Origin: Mycosarcoma maydis
Taxonomy: Eukaryota; Basidiomycota; Ustilaginomycetes; Ustilaginales
Reading direction: 5' to 3'
Length of the DNA: 64,000 nt
Assembly (NCBI RefSeq): GCF_000328475.2
Contig: NC_026488.1
Span: 372,001-436,000, forward strand
Shown: positions 43,001 through 52,456 of the stretch, one piece after another
Layout of the letters: each line of letters opens with the position of its first letter
How positions within the stretch are numbered: position 1 is the first letter of the stretch
Made by a program: the position numbers and the translations under genes
The notes under the pieces: generated by a model
The model's database searches: none
Told to the model about the DNA's origin: nothing
The model's input: the letters and a program-made list of their open reading frames with translations, nothing else

Positions 43001-45853
43001 GGCCGCTCTCACCTCCACAGGCGCCGCCAGGTGTTGGAGCAAGCCATCGGCAGTCGTTCCAAATGCGAGCGGGGTCTGTCGGGTCACGAGCTTGTGACGA
43101 TCAGAAGGATCGTGGCGGAAGACCCAGCCGTGTTCTCGACTGCGATAGAGCGGACATCCTCTCCACGAGATCTTGAGCAAGATGGGCGCAATGGCGGAGC
43201 GAATCGTGACCTGCAGCTCTCCAGTCGCACTTTTATACAGGTCCCAGTACCATTTGGGCCACCAGGCTGGTTCGGCCATCGCTTTCGCACCGACAGGCTC
43301 AGTGCCAGTCGTTTTAGCCGCCGACTCGTCGCTGACACCATGAAGGGCGTTGAGCTCGTCAAGCCTGATGTCTTTGGACGACCAGTCGAGCTGCGCAAGC
43401 TGTGCGTTGGCTTGTACCTCTTCGTCACACATTTGCTTGACAGAGTCAGCGAGTTCGCGCAGCTGGCTGTTGAGATGGGCGGACGCGGCAGACTCGCCAC
43501 TGATGATGGCGGACAGAATTGCCGAGCCGGTGGGGCCTGCATTGCTCGACATCCTGTTGCCGTACTTTTTGAGAGCTGTTGCCGCAAACAGATTGGTTCC
43601 GACCAACGGTGTACCATCCTCTAGTCTCCAGGTGCGCCCATCACTTCGCAGGACCGCTTTTCCATCGATCGTTAGACGCAACAGCTGCTGTGCAATGACG
43701 CTTTTGGGAGAAAAGCCGTCTTTGGTCTTGTTTCGAATGACGCCGTCACGATACCATGCAGGTACCGAGAAATCGGACCGAGAGCTAGTGTTACCGTCTG
43801 CATCTACCACCTTGGGCTTCTTGGGCTTCTTGGGTGTCCAATCCAGCTGTGAGTACCACGGATCGTCCTCCCACCAAGCTCGTGCGCGAGCTGGATCGGA
43901 AAAGACAGGCTCGTGCTGCTCCGGATCCGTGAGCAGCCGCCGTTGTTCGGCAATCTTGGCCGCCAAACTCCACGGTATGTCCTTGGTGCCGTCGTCTCGA
44001 AGCTTTTCTGCAAGATCTACGAGACACTTTTGCACTTGGTTGTTGATACAATTGAACTGCTCGTCGCAGCGTCTCTGATAGTCGATCCATTCGTCGTCGA
44101 CAGGAAGAAAGGTGGATCCGAGACCAAAGACACCGGCCATTGTGGCAGGATGCGGGCAACGCGCCGCAAAATCGGGCCAAGTGCGTCGGAAGATCTCGTG
44201 GGTGACAACAACGTCGGAGGCACAGTAGCTTAGAAGATGTTGTACATCTTGCAAGACCTCTTCTCGGGACGCACCGTCGACAAAGACATCTCGCGCGGCT
44301 TTAGAAACCTTGATTGGGATGCGATGCAGGCGAGCCACATCGGCGAGTGAGTTCTTCGACGTCTCTTCCAACCATTGCGATTCAGATGAGCTAGATGGCG
44401 CGACATGAGACGCGAGTCCTCCACTTTCATCGTCGCTGAATGGCATATCGAGCGTTGAAGGCGATTGTGCTGCGTCAGTGTTGCCCGCTACGTCGTTGTC
44501 GTTGGATTTGGAATTGGATGTAAGCTGACCGGAGTCGACGGCCAGACCTTCAAGTTTAAGGCCTTCGAGCTGATCCGAATCGTACTCGAGACCCGAAAGC
44601 GCGTTCTCGATGGCTCTGCGTGTCTCTTCTTTCAATGCTGCCTGCTCGAGCAGCTTTTTGGCACGCTTCTCTGCTTTAGCCTTGTTGTGCTTGATCCATG
44701 CTGGACGCTGCGGCGACGAGATGCCGCGGGTTGCGACGTGCAGAGACATGGTATCGAGCCATCTAGTGGAACCGAGGTCGAGCGTATATTCTTCCAGCGT
44801 CCTGGCCCGGTCGTAGGAGACATTGTGACCTACGACGAGACGTGCTGGGTCGTGGAGGCCACTGGGACCGAGTGGGATGAGATGGTCTTTGCGCTCATGA
44901 TTCTGGCCACGTTGAAGAAGCCAAGGAGAGAGCCAGCTATACCATGCGTTGGGACTGGCAGCGGTCGCCATGACCGGAAATGGGCCTTCTTGCACCATGG
45001 TCTCGACATCAAAAACAAGCATATCATCTTGCTTGTCTGGATACGGTACGCTTACACCGGGGCCAAGTGCTTGAGCCAAGCCGTCTTCTGATCGAAGAAT
45101 TGGATACTTGGTCCAACCTGGCTCTATTGACCACGATACTGGTTTGAGATGGCCGGGCGTGCGGAGAGCTGGATCGAGCTGAAGCCATTCACTGGCTTCG
45201 AAACGAAAGTCGTCGCCAGTCACTCTGGCTGAGCTGACATCTTCGAGCTCCTCTGGTGGGTCGGTAGATCTGGTATCTGCGAGTCGAAAAGCCATACCAA
45301 GCCATGGTTGAGCGACGTCTCTACCGATGTTCCAGAAATGCTCTGCGAGGTCGTTGCCTTGCAATGGTGGCAGATCGAACGAGGTCTGTGGTAATGTAGA
45401 AGCATCTGTCGCTTTGAGGCCATGCTGACTGAGGTGATCACGACAGATACTAAGTGCTTTGGGCTCTATCGGGGGCACGGACGGCATGGTTGGTGGGAAC
45501 AATTGCTCGTGAAGTTTGCGAGGTAATAGCTGGACGCCGACCTCATTACGAGGAATCTCGGAATATTTGGAAGAGGAGCGTGCTGGGATAGTTTTGCTTG
45601 GTTTAGGCAGAGTTGCAGCCTGTGATGATGATGAATGATGTGGAGGATCTGAGTGTGAGAGGGAGGGCGAGATGGGATCATAGACTGGTGTTGCAGCATG
45701 CCATCGCTTTTGCTGAGGTTGGCATGGCCGACTTTTTGGTGTTCGAGATTGGAATGCAGCTGAGAAAATAGCTGACCGCCTCAGAGCCGCGACGCTTGCT
45801 GGTGCTACGCTGCTTGGGCACAGCACATGGAGCCGACCGGCTTTGTATAGCAT
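40100..45853 (-). CDS. MIP1: Mitochondrial DNA polymerase gamma with fused C-terminal LYR-type domain
   Basis: A single 1917-codon frame without a stop or obvious intron. Residues 1-60 are a mitochondrial targeting sequence. The family A polymerase follows with exonuclease motifs I (FDVET, about 280), II (VVGHNVSYDR, about 341) and III (YCASDV, about 544). Polymerase motif A is LVGADVDSEELW (about 1134), B is NQAKVFNYSRIYGAG (about 1194) and C is LSVHDEVRYL (about 1343). The polymerase ends near 1410. After a disordered linker, residues about 1650-1720 read RRLILWQLYRPLLRQC ... RIVRKM ... LIQEAHALLRMFQLAND, a LYR motif with the spacing of Complex1_LYR proteins. YNRPLPRYKPVQPTSISMMI and basic helices follow to 1917. 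Yeast Mip1 is about 1250 residues with a shorter, unrelated-looking tail. Whether one polypeptide or two is made is unknown. It is divergent from the WD40 gene. Confidence 0.9.
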   Translation of the reverse strand: MLYKAGRLHVLCPSSVAPASVAALRRSAIFSAAFQSRTPKSRPCQPQQKRWHAATPVYDPISPSLSHSDPPHHSSSSQAATLPKPSKTIPARSSSKYSEIPRNEVGVQLLPRKLHEQLFPPTMPSVPPIEPKALSICRDHLSQHGLKATDASTLPQTSFDLPPLQGNDLAEHFWNIGRDVAQPWLGMAFRLADTRSTDPPEELEDVSSARVTGDDFRFEASEWLQLDPALRTPGHLKPVSWSIEPGWTKYPILRSEDGLAQALGPGVSVPYPDKQDDMLVFDVETMVQEGPFPVMATAASPNAWYSWLSPWLLQRGQNHERKDHLIPLGPSGLHDPARLVVGHNVSYDRARTLEEYTLDLGSTRWLDTMSLHVATRGISSPQRPAWIKHNKAKAEKRAKKLLEQAALKEETRRAIENALSGLEYDSDQLEGLKLEGLAVDSGQLTSNSKSNDNDVAGNTDAAQSPSTLDMPFSDDESGGLASHVAPSSSSESQWLEETSKNSLADVARLHRIPIKVSKAARDVFVDGASREEVLQDVQHLLSYCASDVVVTHEIFRRTWPDFAARCPHPATMAGVFGLGSTFLPVDDEWIDYQRRCDEQFNCINNQVQKCLVDLAEKLRDDGTKDIPWSLAAKIAEQRRLLTDPEQHEPVFSDPARARAWWEDDPWYSQLDWTPKKPKKPKVVDADGNTSSRSDFSVPAWYRDGVIRNKTKDGFSPKSVIAQQLLRLTIDGKAVLRSDGRTWRLEDGTPLVGTNLFAATALKKYGNRMSSNAGPTGSAILSAIISGESAASAHLNSQLRELADSVKQMCDEEVQANAQLAQLDWSSKDIRLDELNALHGVSDESAAKTTGTEPVGAKAMAEPAWWPKWYWDLYKSATGELQVTIRSAIAPILLKISWRGCPLYRSREHGWVFRHDPSDRHKLVTRQTPLAFGTTADGLLQHLAAPVEVRAAKSKTRIAKAKGSSKADKDAAALVVKAYGTSIFYKVPHSEGESANVGSPFAKSFIAYFEDGTLESRHPDEVGRTAARTALELNAQCSYWIAVRDRVHKQMVVWDGQADTTMRYPSGASGARQDKQGEADRKKGLILPQVVSMGTVTRRAIENTWLTASNAKKNRVGSELKAMVKAPPGYSLVGADVDSEELWICSVMGDAQFGIHGATAVGWMTLEGTKALGTDLHSKTASILGTSRNQAKVFNYSRIYGAGIKHATHLLLKANPSVSNEEATQKAKELYMATKGQNTHTDEFFGAKFWFGGTESYVFNKLESIALSDNPKTPALDCGVTNALTKKFLGKVDFGNGRLSEEYMPSRINWVVQSSGVDYLHLLITAMEWLSKRYSIDARFMLSVHDEVRYLVKDQDTYRAALALQIANIWTRAMFAFKLQMDDLPLGCAFFAQVDIDKVLRKEADDPCVTPSHPEAIPVGVALDIEQILQQTKGVLSKDGSANSQDNATLASERHDGGAFPPYVPSTQVHRSLGERGLYFLQAQASKELAEIRALEARSKMAERDPNAPQKPVRRPRPRTVAAGEAGQGFAFASTGSRSAAPQSSTFDEDAWIQTCVEEAEATKPGRQRHSAVDQVSSTSSRSGARSIARKPANPVSTHAVPRKAGFCTRAAVSTQTRDGTKQVAENLRQANAEALFFAAFIPRRPPRRETPFFRQATHRRLILWQLYRPLLRQCPASCPELKLEIQRIVRKMKALTSETKVATLIQEAHALLRMFQLANDRDDAAKSALDTRETALADRNHRRSWNEFWARKVHEQRYPKRIAHHSGALLPPTIYNRPLPRYKPVQPTSISMMIYRRRVARLRRSERQMEVNELLAAQRMESNVVVQLLNGQRGALKASHAEMAFEELLRDEQRRIQDAFERDHARSLMKFDTKTLVMANRARRAKKRVHLARKYAAAMEAWRSAETNKKDDSDSSV

Positions 45854-46516
45854 GACGGTGATGCTTTTGCGCTGCTTGGCTTGAAGTGAATCACTGCATG
45901 GATGGTGGTGAACTTGTTCTGGGTCGATTCCGAGGCCAAGCAGGTCGTAAGCGCAGCATGGCGTGGCTCAAGAAATTCGAGTCGTGTTCAATTCGAGCCG
46001 TCTTCAGACCAGAAGGTGTTATATGTCCTGCTCGAGTGCGAAAGACGAGGCAGGATGATGCGAGATGAAGGACTGTGTGGATGAATTCTGACAACGTCGA
46101 ACAAGACTTACGCCCGTGACCATCTTTCCTGCTGTCAGCCGCAACGTCCGACTTGTCCAAAAGTGAAAGTCGTGAGTGAACTGAGCGCAATTCATCGAAA
46201 ACAAAAAACAAAACAAAAAACAAAAAACAAAAATCGCCGGTTCGTGACGGCTCACTAACTTCAACGTTATTCTTGATTCGTCATTCACTCACGACTACAG
46301 AAATTGGCGATTGGCGATCAGTCGTGAGTGTCCAGCGAGGCTCTAATCTAGTCGAGCCTAGAAGGGATCTTCACGCTTGTTACACATCAAGACAACAAGC
46401 GTCAGGTAGCTTTGAATCGAGTAGCTTTCAGGCTGGCGACTCTCTGCCATCGCAATCGTGACTGGTGCAGGTGACATACAAGTGCGATGGATCGCTCACG
46501 ATAGTTGCCGACCACC
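45854..46516. other. Divergent promoter region of POLG and the WD40 gene
   Basis: 663 bases. It contains a CAAAAAA-type array at about 46199-46232, GTCGTGAGTG motifs near 46170 and 46321 and a CACTCACGACT motif near 46287. No gene was recognised. Confidence 0.6.
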
Positions 46517-48043
46517 ATGCAGGCCACCGAGTCCGACTATCCAACCCCGCCTGAACTCCACGTCGCTGCGTGGAATGCGCTCAGCCAGGAAGCGACAGAC
46601 ATCACACCGCGTCTCATTGTGCATATCGATCGTGCATCGCAGCAGACGCAGTCGTTACCGAAGCGGGCAGTAGGACAGCGCAACGACTTCTATCGCAGAG
46701 CTTGCTGGGCTCCTGATGGTTCGGCACTCTTGGCGGTAACAGAATCACAGCAGACGCACACATATCGCTGTCAGCGTTCTTGCGCTTCAGATGCAAGCGT
46801 CCATGGTGACCTTCTCGAGCTGCAAATGAAGCGTAAGGGCCCTTCGCCGCTGCTCGATGCCATCTGGTATCCCGTACCTGCTGTACAACATCTGACAGAC
46901 AATGATCAAATCCATGTGCCAACTTTGACGTCGGAGCCGATATGGTGCTTCGCCGAGTCGCATCGAGACCTTCCCATCAGGCTCACTGCAAGCCATGACG
47001 GTCGCTGTCGCGCGAGCTACTCGATCATGAATCACGTCGAGAAGTTCGTCGGTCCTCACTCGCTCGTCTTCAGCCCCGATCTCTCGCGTATCTATTGTGG
47101 ACTTGATTCGGCCCTTGCCGTGTTTCCTCTTTCACTGCCTGGTCTCAATACACATGCTTTTATTCCGCTCATCCAGGCTAAACGTTCTGCAGGAGGACAA
47201 AGGGGCATTGTCTCGGCGCTAGCAGCTGCTGCTGATCCGAGTCAACCAACACAAGAGCTCGTCGCTGTCGGCACCTTCAGTGGAACGGTCGCCATTTACA
47301 GCTTCAATCCAGCAGAGTTTCCCGAGCCGGTGGAACACAATGCGGTACATGTGTCAACCAGTGATGGCCAGCAGTGCCTTGCTCAGAGGTCGTGCCTAGC
47401 AGGATGGCGAGAGATCGAAGGCGAGGGCCTTACGCAGCTCAGGTTCCATCCGCTGACGCCATACGTGCTCTTTGTTGCCTCGCGGCGTTCAGACTACATC
47501 TACGTCTATGACATTCGCTACTTGATGGGAGACACGTTGAGATGGAATTTTCGACCACTGGCGCAAGCATCCGGTGGCGTGCGGACGGGTCCACTGCTGG
47601 CCAAGTTGCGGCGACCAGGCGCTGCAAGTCATCAACGCCTCCACTTTGATGTTGATTGGGCCGGACGGTGGCTCGTCACGGGTGATGAGATGGGCATGAT
47701 TCATCTGTGGCGCATCGATGTCGGTCGCTTTGTGGATCAAGCTGACGTTGACAAGATGGACAATAGTCAAGGTATTGAGCTGATGCCGGATCTCAGCTGG
47801 AAGGCGCATCAAGATTCGGTCGGGTCCGTCGCATTGCATCCACACGAGCCATGGCTTGCATCTGTCTCTGGGTCGCGGCACTGGCCTGATGCGGATAGTG
47901 CGCATAGCAGTGAATCAGGATCGGAAAGCGACAAAAGCTCGGATCGCGGAGGGGCTGGCAGCTCACGGCGAGCTTGGACGACCAAGGAGGACTCGCTGAA
48001 AGTGTGGGACTTTTCCGAGCCTTGGAGACGTTGCGCAGGGTAA
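46517..48043 (+). CDS. WD40 protein related to WRAP53/TCAB1 and Swt21
   Basis: A 508-residue WD40 beta-propeller protein. The family block is DLPIRLTASHDGRCRASYSI followed by VEKFVGPHSLVFSPDLSRIY and CGLDSALAVFPLSLPG; then come LVAVGTFSGTVAIYS, LTQLRFHPLTPYVLFVASRR and RWLVTGDEMGMIHLWRID. This order is typical of the WRAP53 group: animal TCAB1 guides telomerase RNA and small Cajal-body RNAs, and yeast Swt21 is linked to mRNA splicing. The RNA partner here is unknown. A Ser/Glu/Asp-rich insert lies in the last blade, before LKVWDFSEPW. The ATG at 46517 is the first; an upstream TTG was ignored. It ends 79 bases from the ICT1-like gene, tail to tail. Confidence 0.8.
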   Translation: MQATESDYPTPPELHVAAWNALSQEATDITPRLIVHIDRASQQTQSLPKRAVGQRNDFYRRACWAPDGSALLAVTESQQTHTYRCQRSCASDASVHGDLLELQMKRKGPSPLLDAIWYPVPAVQHLTDNDQIHVPTLTSEPIWCFAESHRDLPIRLTASHDGRCRASYSIMNHVEKFVGPHSLVFSPDLSRIYCGLDSALAVFPLSLPGLNTHAFIPLIQAKRSAGGQRGIVSALAAAADPSQPTQELVAVGTFSGTVAIYSFNPAEFPEPVEHNAVHVSTSDGQQCLAQRSCLAGWREIEGEGLTQLRFHPLTPYVLFVASRRSDYIYVYDIRYLMGDTLRWNFRPLAQASGGVRTGPLLAKLRRPGAASHQRLHFDVDWAGRWLVTGDEMGMIHLWRIDVGRFVDQADVDKMDNSQGIELMPDLSWKAHQDSVGSVALHPHEPWLASVSGSRHWPDADSAHSSESGSESDKSSDRGGAGSSRRAWTTKEDSLKVWDFSEPWRRCAG

Positions 48044-48122
48044 TAGGGTGATGGATGTGGCTGCTGATCCATGTGTGTCGTAAAGTGGCAACTTGTACCT
48101 GCACTGGTGTAACAAACCCGAC

Positions 48123-48875
48123 TCAACCCTTGAACTTGCGACCGCTCTTGACATCGGCGCGTTTGATCTTGGTGTGCTTCTTCCTGCGTGCGTCTGCTTG
48201 CTGCAATCGTCTGACGCGATCGCGCTGCTGCTGGCTCGTTTCTCCGACCAGGCCGTCTTGTGCGAGCTCTAGTAGGTGTGCATGCATCTTTTCGAGTGCA
48301 TCCTGAACGTTGGCCTCCTGAGTTCGATGGCGCATGCTGGTGATCAACAAGGAGTGGTCGGAAGCAACATAGTAGGGTGACTGCTTAGCTATGCGGCTGA
48401 CAAGGTCTCTGTTGAGCCACTTGCGAGGATGTGAAGCGTCAAGCGCATCTGGAGCGTGACTTGCGGCTTGGGAAAGATCGAGTCGAACGTTGGCTTTGGT
48501 GTTGAGCTTGTTGACGTTCTGACCACCAGGACCAGAGGAGCGCGAGAAGCTCACTTGAAAATCACTGCGTCGTAGGCTGAGTTCTTGGAAGTTAGACAGC
48601 CAGCGCCGCCGCTCTTGCATCTCTAGCTGAGCTGCATCGCGTTCTGCATCGTCCTTGGTGGCACTCAACGACGATGTGGTCGAGAGGCAGCGGGTCGCCA
48701 AAGTGGGCGATGAGGTTGCACCGCATCGTAGATAGGAGGCTGTCTTGCTCGACACCACCGTTGCACGGTACGTCGATTGCGCACATGGCTGCAACAGTCG
48801 TAGCGTCGAGCAAGCTATACCACCTCTTGTCCACATCTTGTACAGAAAAGTGCACGTGGTGGCTCTGGCATCCAT
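48123..48875 (-). CDS. Mitochondrial peptidyl-tRNA hydrolase, ICT1/release-factor-like
   Basis: A 250-residue protein with the class I release-factor catalytic core. The GGQ motif is at residues 117-119 within FSRSSGPGGQNVNKLNTKAN, preceded by LSLRRSDFQV. The C-terminus is basic (ARRKKHTKIKRADVKSGRKF), as in ICT1, where the tail enters the empty mRNA channel of stalled ribosomes. Residues 1-75 are Arg/Ser/Thr-rich and look like a mitochondrial targeting sequence. The absence of a codon-recognition domain argues for rescue of stalled mitoribosomes rather than normal termination. The Pth4/ICT1 choice is inferred from length. ATG 48875 was chosen; the frame is open 60 bases upstream to a GTG only. 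Confidence 0.88.
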   Translation of the reverse strand: MDARATTCTFLYKMWTRGGIACSTLRLLQPCAQSTYRATVVSSKTASYLRCGATSSPTLATRCLSTTSSLSATKDDAERDAAQLEMQERRRWLSNFQELSLRRSDFQVSFSRSSGPGGQNVNKLNTKANVRLDLSQAASHAPDALDASHPRKWLNRDLVSRIAKQSPYYVASDHSLLITSMRHRTQEANVQDALEKMHAHLLELAQDGLVGETSQQQRDRVRRLQQADARRKKHTKIKRADVKSGRKFKG

Positions 48876-50338
48876 GTCAGATCCGCTGGCTGAAGTGAAG
48901 GTGGGCAAACGAACGGGCCAAGACGGGAGCCACACTTCGTACCATCAACAGCAATCACGAATCGCGAACCAAAAAAATCCAAAAAAAAAAAAACAACAAA
49001 ATCACTTCCAAAATTGTGGAGCGAAAAGAAGAAACCAAAAAACGCCGCGGAAAATGCCTTGAAAATACCCACGTGTGAAACGGATCGAGCGTACGCTTCC
49101 GCTACCGTCTCTTTGCTAGAACAAGCTACGGCCTCAGCGATCGTGTCGAGACCGAATACTCGTGACTATAGCTGACGAGAGAGAGGAAGCAAGTGGGCAG
49201 GAGAGCAACGGCTCAAAACAGGCGTTCAACTCGTTCGACTACTCTGAAGTGAAAAAGTGTTGAGATCCAGCCTTTGATCTTGGTCCGCGGATCTACTGAC
49301 TAAAACGTACCCGATGCCACCAAAGAGCGCCGCGATCGATCTGTTCGGCGATAAGCTAAGCCTGTGACATTAGTCAGCGTGCTCGTGGCTTTTTGTGGTG
49401 GCCACGGCTGCTTCTAAACTGTCGATCAAGAGTGTCTAGCATGCTCGAGGAATGGCCCGCCTCAGATCCAGAGGAATTGCACCACAACGTCCGAGGTTTA
49501 CGACGAACACCAACGAGACGGATGGCTTAGCATGGAAGCAGCTGGTTAGTGGTGACTCTGATAACTTACCAACGATTCGTGATTCATGATGATGCAGTAG
49601 TTTCCAGCAGGACCCTTTTTGCACGTTGACGGCTTTATTATTCACGATTGATGCACAAAAAAAATCAAATAAAAAAAAATCAGTGTGGAACATCGTGTAC
49701 GTTCACTTACGACTCGTGACTGTTATTTGCCGTGACTGGAAGCTTGTCAGGTACAATAACAGTCTCGAGTACAGTACACAAAAATTAGTTTGCCGATGAT
49801 TTTTTTCTTTCCGATTTCTAAAGGCAAAGGGAAAAAAAGAAAGAAGAAAAAGAAAAAAGTGAACCGAATTCAGTCACGAGTGTGTGAGTCTGGAATTTCT
49901 CACACGACGGTTGACTAGAATCCAACTTCCTCCGATTGCAGACCGCAATGAACCGCGTCGACTTACGACTTGTTCCGTTGCGCCATCCAAGCTCAAGCTC
50001 GTGTGATGTATTCACGATTGTTACTCTGATTATATCCCTGTACCGTGTACGGTAGAGTGATTCAACCTTGTACTCGCTACGCTTTCCATCCGAACTTACA
50101 CCATCCCTTTGCTCCGACAATCCACCCCGTTCCAAAGGACGTCAACCAAGCAGTCCTCAACGAGTAACAGCACCACCACAATCGGAACCGTCTTTGTAGC
50201 TCCCCTCGTTGTCGCTATAGCGGGACCACACCACGTGCACCGGTGCGCAACTAGGAGCACTTTCTCGAACCGTGCTTCTTTGCTTACCGCTCTAGGTGCA
50301 TCGTACTACTCTAAGCTCGTCAAGCTGGTCTGGTCAAG
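48876..50338. other. Intergenic region upstream of glutamate-cysteine ligase
   Basis: About 1.46 kb between divergent starts. It contains A-rich tracts near 48966-49005, 49656-49680 and 49800-49860, heptamer copies at about 48953, 49570-49590 and 49640, and GAGTCGT types near 49160, 49706 and 49875. No protein or RNA gene was recognised. Confidence 0.6.
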
Positions 50339-52456
50339 ATGGGGCTACTCTCACTCGGTACGCCGATGGAGTGGAAGGATGCTCAGCCTCTGGCATCCCA
50401 CGTTCGAAAGCACGGCATCCAGCAATTTCTGTCTTTGTGGAGCAAGATCAAGGACCGACGTGGTGACATCTTGCTATGGGGCGACGAGATCGAGTACATT
50501 GTCGTCTCATTCGACGAAGAGACGCAGAACGCCAAGCTCTCTCTGCGCCAGGAAGAGATCCTCAAGGTGCTCTCCGCAAGTGACCAGGAGACGCGCGAGT
50601 CGGCTCCCGCTCTTGCGGCTCAGATCCCCACCTTTCATCCCGAATTTGGTCGCTTCATGCTCGAGTCGACGCCTGGATCACCATATGGCGCCAGTCCGAA
50701 AGAGCTGAGAGGCGTCGAGCGAAACATGCGTCTGCGTAGACAGATTGCTCGCTCCCATCTCAAACCCAACGAGCTGCCCATCACGCTCACCTCGTATCCA
50801 CGCCTCGGTGTTACGGATGCGCCTTTCACAGAGCCTCACTACCCTCCAAACGGTGATGCTTCGCGTTCCATGTTTCTTCCCGATGAGCTCATCAACCCAC
50901 ATGCTCGCTTCCCCACCTTGGCCGCCAACATTCGCAAGCGTAGAGGCTCCAAAGTCGCCATCAACATGCCCATCTTCAAGGACATCAACACACCTTCCCC
51001 CTTTATCGACCCAAGCATCCCGTGGGATCGTGACCTGTTCCCAGAAGATGCCGAAGCCAAGGCGGGCGCCGCCAAGCCAGATCATATTTACATGGACGCC
51101 ATGGGTTTCGGCATGGGTTGCTGCTGTCTGCAGGTCACCTTCCAGGCATGCTCGGTGCAAGAAGCGCGGACCGTCTACGACCAGCTCATCCCTATCGGCC
51201 CTCTCCTGCTTGCGCTGACCGCCGCATCTCCAGCATACCGAGGCTACCTCTCAGACGTCGACTGTCGATGGAACGTCATTTCTGCCGCAGTCGACGACCG
51301 CACACCACAAGAGAGAGGCGAGCCTGCGCTTGCCTTACCCGGACATACACCGCGTGGAGGACTCGACCATGATGCCCAAAAAATTCCGAAATCCAGGTAC
51401 GACTCGGTCGACTCGTACATTTCCCTGGATCCCCTCAATCGTCGCAGCTACAACGACAATCCACTGCCCATCAATGCCGACGTCAAGCAGCAGCTGCTCG
51501 AAGCTGGCGTCGACGATCTTCTCGCGGACCACCTTGCGCACCTGTTCATCCGCGATCCGCTCGTCATCTTCAGCGAGATGGTTGACCAGGACGACGAGAC
51601 GAGTACCGACCATTTCGAGAACCTGCAGTCCACCAATTGGCAGACAATGCGTTTCAAACCGCCACCACCCGGCGGTCGCATCGGCTGGCGTGTAGAGTTC
51701 CGTAGCATGGAGGTGCAAATCACGGATTTTGAGAATGCTGCATTCTCCGTGTTCATCGTTCTTCTCACCCGAGCTATCCTCAGCTTTGGCTCAAACTTTT
51801 ACATGCCCTTGACCAAGGTGGACGAGAACATGGCTCGCGCACACCGACGTGATGCCGTGAATCACGAAAGGTTCTGGTTCAGAAAGGAAGTATATCGAAC
51901 GCGCAACCGTCATGCTTCCCGACAAGCTTCGCGGCAGGTCTCGAGGTGCAACTCGGTAGAGAATTTACACAGTGGGAGCAGACCCATCAACAGCAACAGT
52001 CACAGTCACAGTAACGGCAATGGACGAGCTAGTCCGCAGAGTATTGGCTCGTCCTCGGATGGCTGTGTGGAAGAGGAAGAGTACGCCGAATTTTCCATGG
52101 ACGAGCTGATGAACGGCAAAGGCGACGAATTTCCGGGTCTGGTCGGGTTAGTGTACAACTACCTCGACAGCCTCAACATTGATGTCGAGACACGCTGCGA
52201 AATGGGTCTTTACTTGGATCTCGTATCACAGCGTGCAAGTGGCAAGTTGATGACAACGGCAACGTGGATCAGGCAGTATGTACGCAACCACGCCGACTAC
52301 AAGGGTGACTCGGTGGTGAGCCAAAAAATCAACTACGATATGATCAAGCAGCTCGACCTGATCGAGAGGGGAGAGGTGGACGCGCCTGGATTTTTGCCTC
52401 GTGCATACGCCCAGCGAAGGAAGAGCCAGGAGACCAAGCCTGAGCTCAAGGCTTAG
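50339..52456 (+). CDS. GSH1: Glutamate-cysteine ligase catalytic subunit
   Basis: A 705-residue cytosolic enzyme catalysing the ATP-dependent first, rate-limiting step of glutathione synthesis. It starts MGLLSLGTPMEWKDA, the usual eukaryotic GCL N-terminus. Conserved blocks include ILLWGDEIEYIVV, FGRFMLESTPGSPYG, MDAMGFGMGCCCLQVTFQA, RGYLSDVDCRWNVI and WRVEFRSMEVQITDFENAAF. Length is normal for the family (about 640-700) plus one Ser/Asn/His-rich insert at about residues 525-580 (SNSHSHSNGNG). No targeting signal. Single exon. No modifier subunit is seen nearby. Confidence 0.95.
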   Translation: MGLLSLGTPMEWKDAQPLASHVRKHGIQQFLSLWSKIKDRRGDILLWGDEIEYIVVSFDEETQNAKLSLRQEEILKVLSASDQETRESAPALAAQIPTFHPEFGRFMLESTPGSPYGASPKELRGVERNMRLRRQIARSHLKPNELPITLTSYPRLGVTDAPFTEPHYPPNGDASRSMFLPDELINPHARFPTLAANIRKRRGSKVAINMPIFKDINTPSPFIDPSIPWDRDLFPEDAEAKAGAAKPDHIYMDAMGFGMGCCCLQVTFQACSVQEARTVYDQLIPIGPLLLALTAASPAYRGYLSDVDCRWNVISAAVDDRTPQERGEPALALPGHTPRGGLDHDAQKIPKSRYDSVDSYISLDPLNRRSYNDNPLPINADVKQQLLEAGVDDLLADHLAHLFIRDPLVIFSEMVDQDDETSTDHFENLQSTNWQTMRFKPPPPGGRIGWRVEFRSMEVQITDFENAAFSVFIVLLTRAILSFGSNFYMPLTKVDENMARAHRRDAVNHERFWFRKEVYRTRNRHASRQASRQVSRCNSVENLHSGSRPINSNSHSHSNGNGRASPQSIGSSSDGCVEEEEYAEFSMDELMNGKGDEFPGLVGLVYNYLDSLNIDVETRCEMGLYLDLVSQRASGKLMTTATWIRQYVRNHADYKGDSVVSQKINYDMIKQLDLIERGEVDAPGFLPRAYAQRRKSQETKPELKA

